From Planctomycetota bacterium (lineage in GTDB: Bacteria; Planctomycetota; Planctomycetia; Isosphaerales; Isosphaeraceae), in assembly GCA_021818605.1 (NCBI GenBank), contig JAKAUH010000089.1, positions 1 through 6,555 on the forward strand: 6,555 nt of DNA. Direction: 5' to 3'. Shown here piece by piece: positions 5,464-6,555 of this stretch; the stretch's first letter is position 1; every line of letters starts with the position of its first letter. Under the pieces are notes generated by a model. The model did no database searches and was not told where the DNA came from. It was given only the letters and a program-made list of their open reading frames with translations. The translations under genes and the position numbers were made by a program.

Positions 5464-5513
5464 CAACGAGCCGGGACCCGGCCAGTGCAGGCGGCCCAGG
5501 TCCCGGCTCGTTG
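5464..5513. terminator. 15-bp-stem hairpin downstream of the right-hand Spy-like gene
   Basis: CAACGAGCCGGGACC (5464-5478) and its exact reverse complement (5499-5513) enclose a 20-base loop that can itself form a GGCC/GGCC pairing. It lies about 110 bases after the stop at 5624 on the minus strand, where a terminator is expected. There is no T-run on either side, so it would be a non-canonical or Rho-assisted terminator, or a 3'-end stabiliser. Confidence 0.55.
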
Positions 5514-5623
5514 GTGGTGAGAATTCGGCAGGCTGGCTGGCTCAGCCGGAGCGCCGTCAGCTCGCCCGAGGATCAGGAATCCCTCGAGCCCGCCGGCAGT
5601 CGGCTGTCTCCTGGTGGCGTCGA

Positions 5624-6555
5624 TCAATCATCCAGGCCGCGCTGCTCGCGCAGGCTCCTGCGCCGAGTCCTGGCCGGGGTCGGGCTGGGAGCCTTGGCGG
5701 CCGGCTTTGCGGCCGGCTTTGCGGTCGAGGTCGCCTCCTCGTCGTCGTCGTCCTCGTTCGCCGGATTCGCCGCGGGCTGCGTGCCGCCGTTGCGCGAATT
5801 GCCGTTGGCGGTCTGAATGCCGCCCGGCCCGCGTCCGCCCCGCAACTTGCTCATGTCGAAGGGAGCGCCGAGCATCTTGCGGTAGTTGGCCGCCTGACGC
5901 CTGGTCAGCACGCGATTCACCGCCGACTTGAGCTGGCTTTGCAGCTTGGTGGTCTGCGCCTGGATATTGTCCAGCTTTGCCTTGACCTCCGGTTGCGCCA
6001 GGTACTTCTGCATCGCATCCCGGACCGCCGGATCCCGGAAGTTCGGGCCGCCGCGCCGTCCTCCGCCATTTCCATTGGCAGCCTGGCCGCCGTTGTTGGC
6101 GGTGGTATTCTGCGGGAAGGCCTGCCTCATGAGGTCAAACCGAGCTCGGAAGGTCGCGCCGCTGGCTTGACGCTCCGCGCCGAGCAACTGGTTGATCTGG
6201 GCGACCTGATCCTCGTCGAGATTGAGCAGCTCGATCATGTCGGGCCGGACCAGGGCGCGGGGACCCTCGGACTGGAGCTGGATCTGCCTCAGCCGGCCCA
6301 TCTGACCGCGGCTGAGGATACTGGCGAGGGCCTGGTCGGAGTATTGCTGGAGCTCGGTCATCGCCATCATCATGGCCTGGCGTCGAGCCATCGCCTGGGG
6401 ATCCTGCGGCCCGCGATTGCCGAAGCCGCCGAAGCCGCCCTGCCTGTTGGCGCCCCCCTGAACGAAGCCGCCCTGGCCATTGCCCCCGCCCTGGACGAAG
6501 CCGCCCTGCCTGTTGGCGCCCCCCTGAACGAAGCCGCCCTGGCCATTGCCCCCGC
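5624..6555 (-). CDS. Exported LTxxQ/Spy-like protein with Gly/Gln-rich repeats, N-terminus beyond window
   Basis: The minus strand is open from the right edge to a TGA at 5624, giving the last 309 residues. It begins with a Gly/Gln/Asn-rich stretch built from an 11-residue repeat, QGGFVQGG(A/G)N(R/G). A helical domain follows with LSRGQMGRLRQIQLQSEG, LLNLDEDQVAQINQLLG and LTRRQAANYRKMLG, which align with the paralogue at 4572-5258 and carry the L-x-x-x-Q pattern of LTxxQ/Spy-like proteins. A second low-complexity stretch (NGGQAANGNGGGRRGG) sits between helices. The C-terminus has an acidic run (EDDDDEE), an Ala/Lys/Pro repeat (KPAAKPAAKA) and the basic end RRRSLREQRGLDD. A signal peptide is expected upstream of the window. 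The ATG at 6391 is internal, not the start, because the frame stays open and repetitive beyond it. Function is unknown; an envelope role is inferred from the paralogue. Confidence 0.78.
   Translation of the reverse strand, partial: GGNGQGGFVQGGANRQGGFVQGGGNGQGGFVQGGANRQGGFGGFGNRGPQDPQAMARRQAMMMAMTELQQYSDQALASILSRGQMGRLRQIQLQSEGPRALVRPDMIELLNLDEDQVAQINQLLGAERQASGATFRARFDLMRQAFPQNTTANNGGQAANGNGGGRRGGPNFRDPAVRDAMQKYLAQPEVKAKLDNIQAQTTKLQSQLKSAVNRVLTRRQAANYRKMLGAPFDMSKLRGGRGPGGIQTANGNSRNGGTQPAANPANEDDDDEEATSTAKPAAKPAAKAPSPTPARTRRRSLREQRGLDD
6434..6555. repeat. 66-bp tandem repeat inside the Spy-like gene
   Basis: A 33-base unit A (6434-6466), a related 33-base unit B (6467-6499), A again (6500-6532) and the first 23 bases of B (6533-6555) follow one another. 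The second A is identical to the first, and B matches over all visible bases, so the period is 66 bp with 56 identical bases. Each 33-base unit encodes 11 residues of the Gln-Gly-Gly-Phe type. The array continues beyond the window. Confidence 0.9.

Larger units (their letters stand above)
5259..5623. other. Intergenic region between the two Spy-like genes
   Basis: These 365 bases separate two minus-strand paralogues. From the upstream gene inward they hold a strong hairpin (5464-5513, probable terminator), a G-run cluster on the plus strand (five GGG runs within 5420-5448) and a TATAAC box on the minus strand (5368-5363) that could be the -10 of the downstream gene. I see no gene here. Confidence 0.5.

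Noticed and set aside
5690..5760. Short direct repeats (GCGGCCGGCTTT twice, GTCGTC runs) near the end of the right-hand Spy-like gene
   Set aside because: They simply encode the KPAAKPAAKA and EDDDDEE low-complexity tail and need no separate feature.

Overview
The window looks like chromosomal DNA of a high-GC planctomycete, most likely Isosphaeraceae-like. The evidence is the strong G/C bias at third codon positions, an esterase with an LExRxLMSA motif near its N-terminus (resembling the LEPR-XLL signature of planctomycete exported proteins), secreted LTxxQ/Spy-like proteins, and well-spaced genes with long GC-rich hairpins between them. This is inferred from protein style; no marker gene is present.

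Layout, left to right. (1) Bases 1-775, minus strand: the N-terminal 258 residues of an M24 (Xaa-Pro peptidase/creatinase-like) protein, cut by the left edge. (2) 879-1835 and 1923-2915, minus strand: two paralogous alpha/beta-hydrolase esterases, each with an intact HGG(G/S)W oxyanion motif, GxSAGG nucleophile, Asp and His. One has the LExRxLMSA motif and the other a signal-peptide-like N-terminus. These three minus genes read in the same direction (2915 to 1) and could share transcripts. (3) 2916-3258: a gene-free divergent region of lower GC. (4) 3259-3597, plus strand: a small exported protein of unknown function with a textbook Shine-Dalgarno site. (5) 3686-4210, plus strand: an L-2-amino-thiazoline-4-carboxylic acid (ATC) hydrolase family protein. 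(6) 4211-4571: a convergent intergenic region filled with nested palindromes. Two inverted copies of a ~63-67 bp unit flank a perfect 22-bp-stem hairpin, and each copy carries a GTRG tetranucleotide followed directly by a 22-nt imperfect palindrome. This is the architecture of REP/REPIN (BIME) elements. (7) 4572-5258 and 5624-6555, minus strand: two paralogous exported LTxxQ/Spy-like helical proteins. The right-hand one is cut by the window edge and carries a Gly/Gln-rich stretch encoded by a 66-bp tandem repeat. They are separated by 365 bases holding a 15-bp-stem hairpin.

Functionally this is not one obvious pathway. It is a neighbourhood of exported or envelope-associated proteins (two esterases, two Spy-like proteins, one small secreted protein) plus two likely cytoplasmic enzymes (M24 peptidase, ATC-hydrolase family). 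The least ordinary element is the palindromic repeat at 4278-4519. I see no tRNA, rRNA, CRISPR array, transposase or phage gene.
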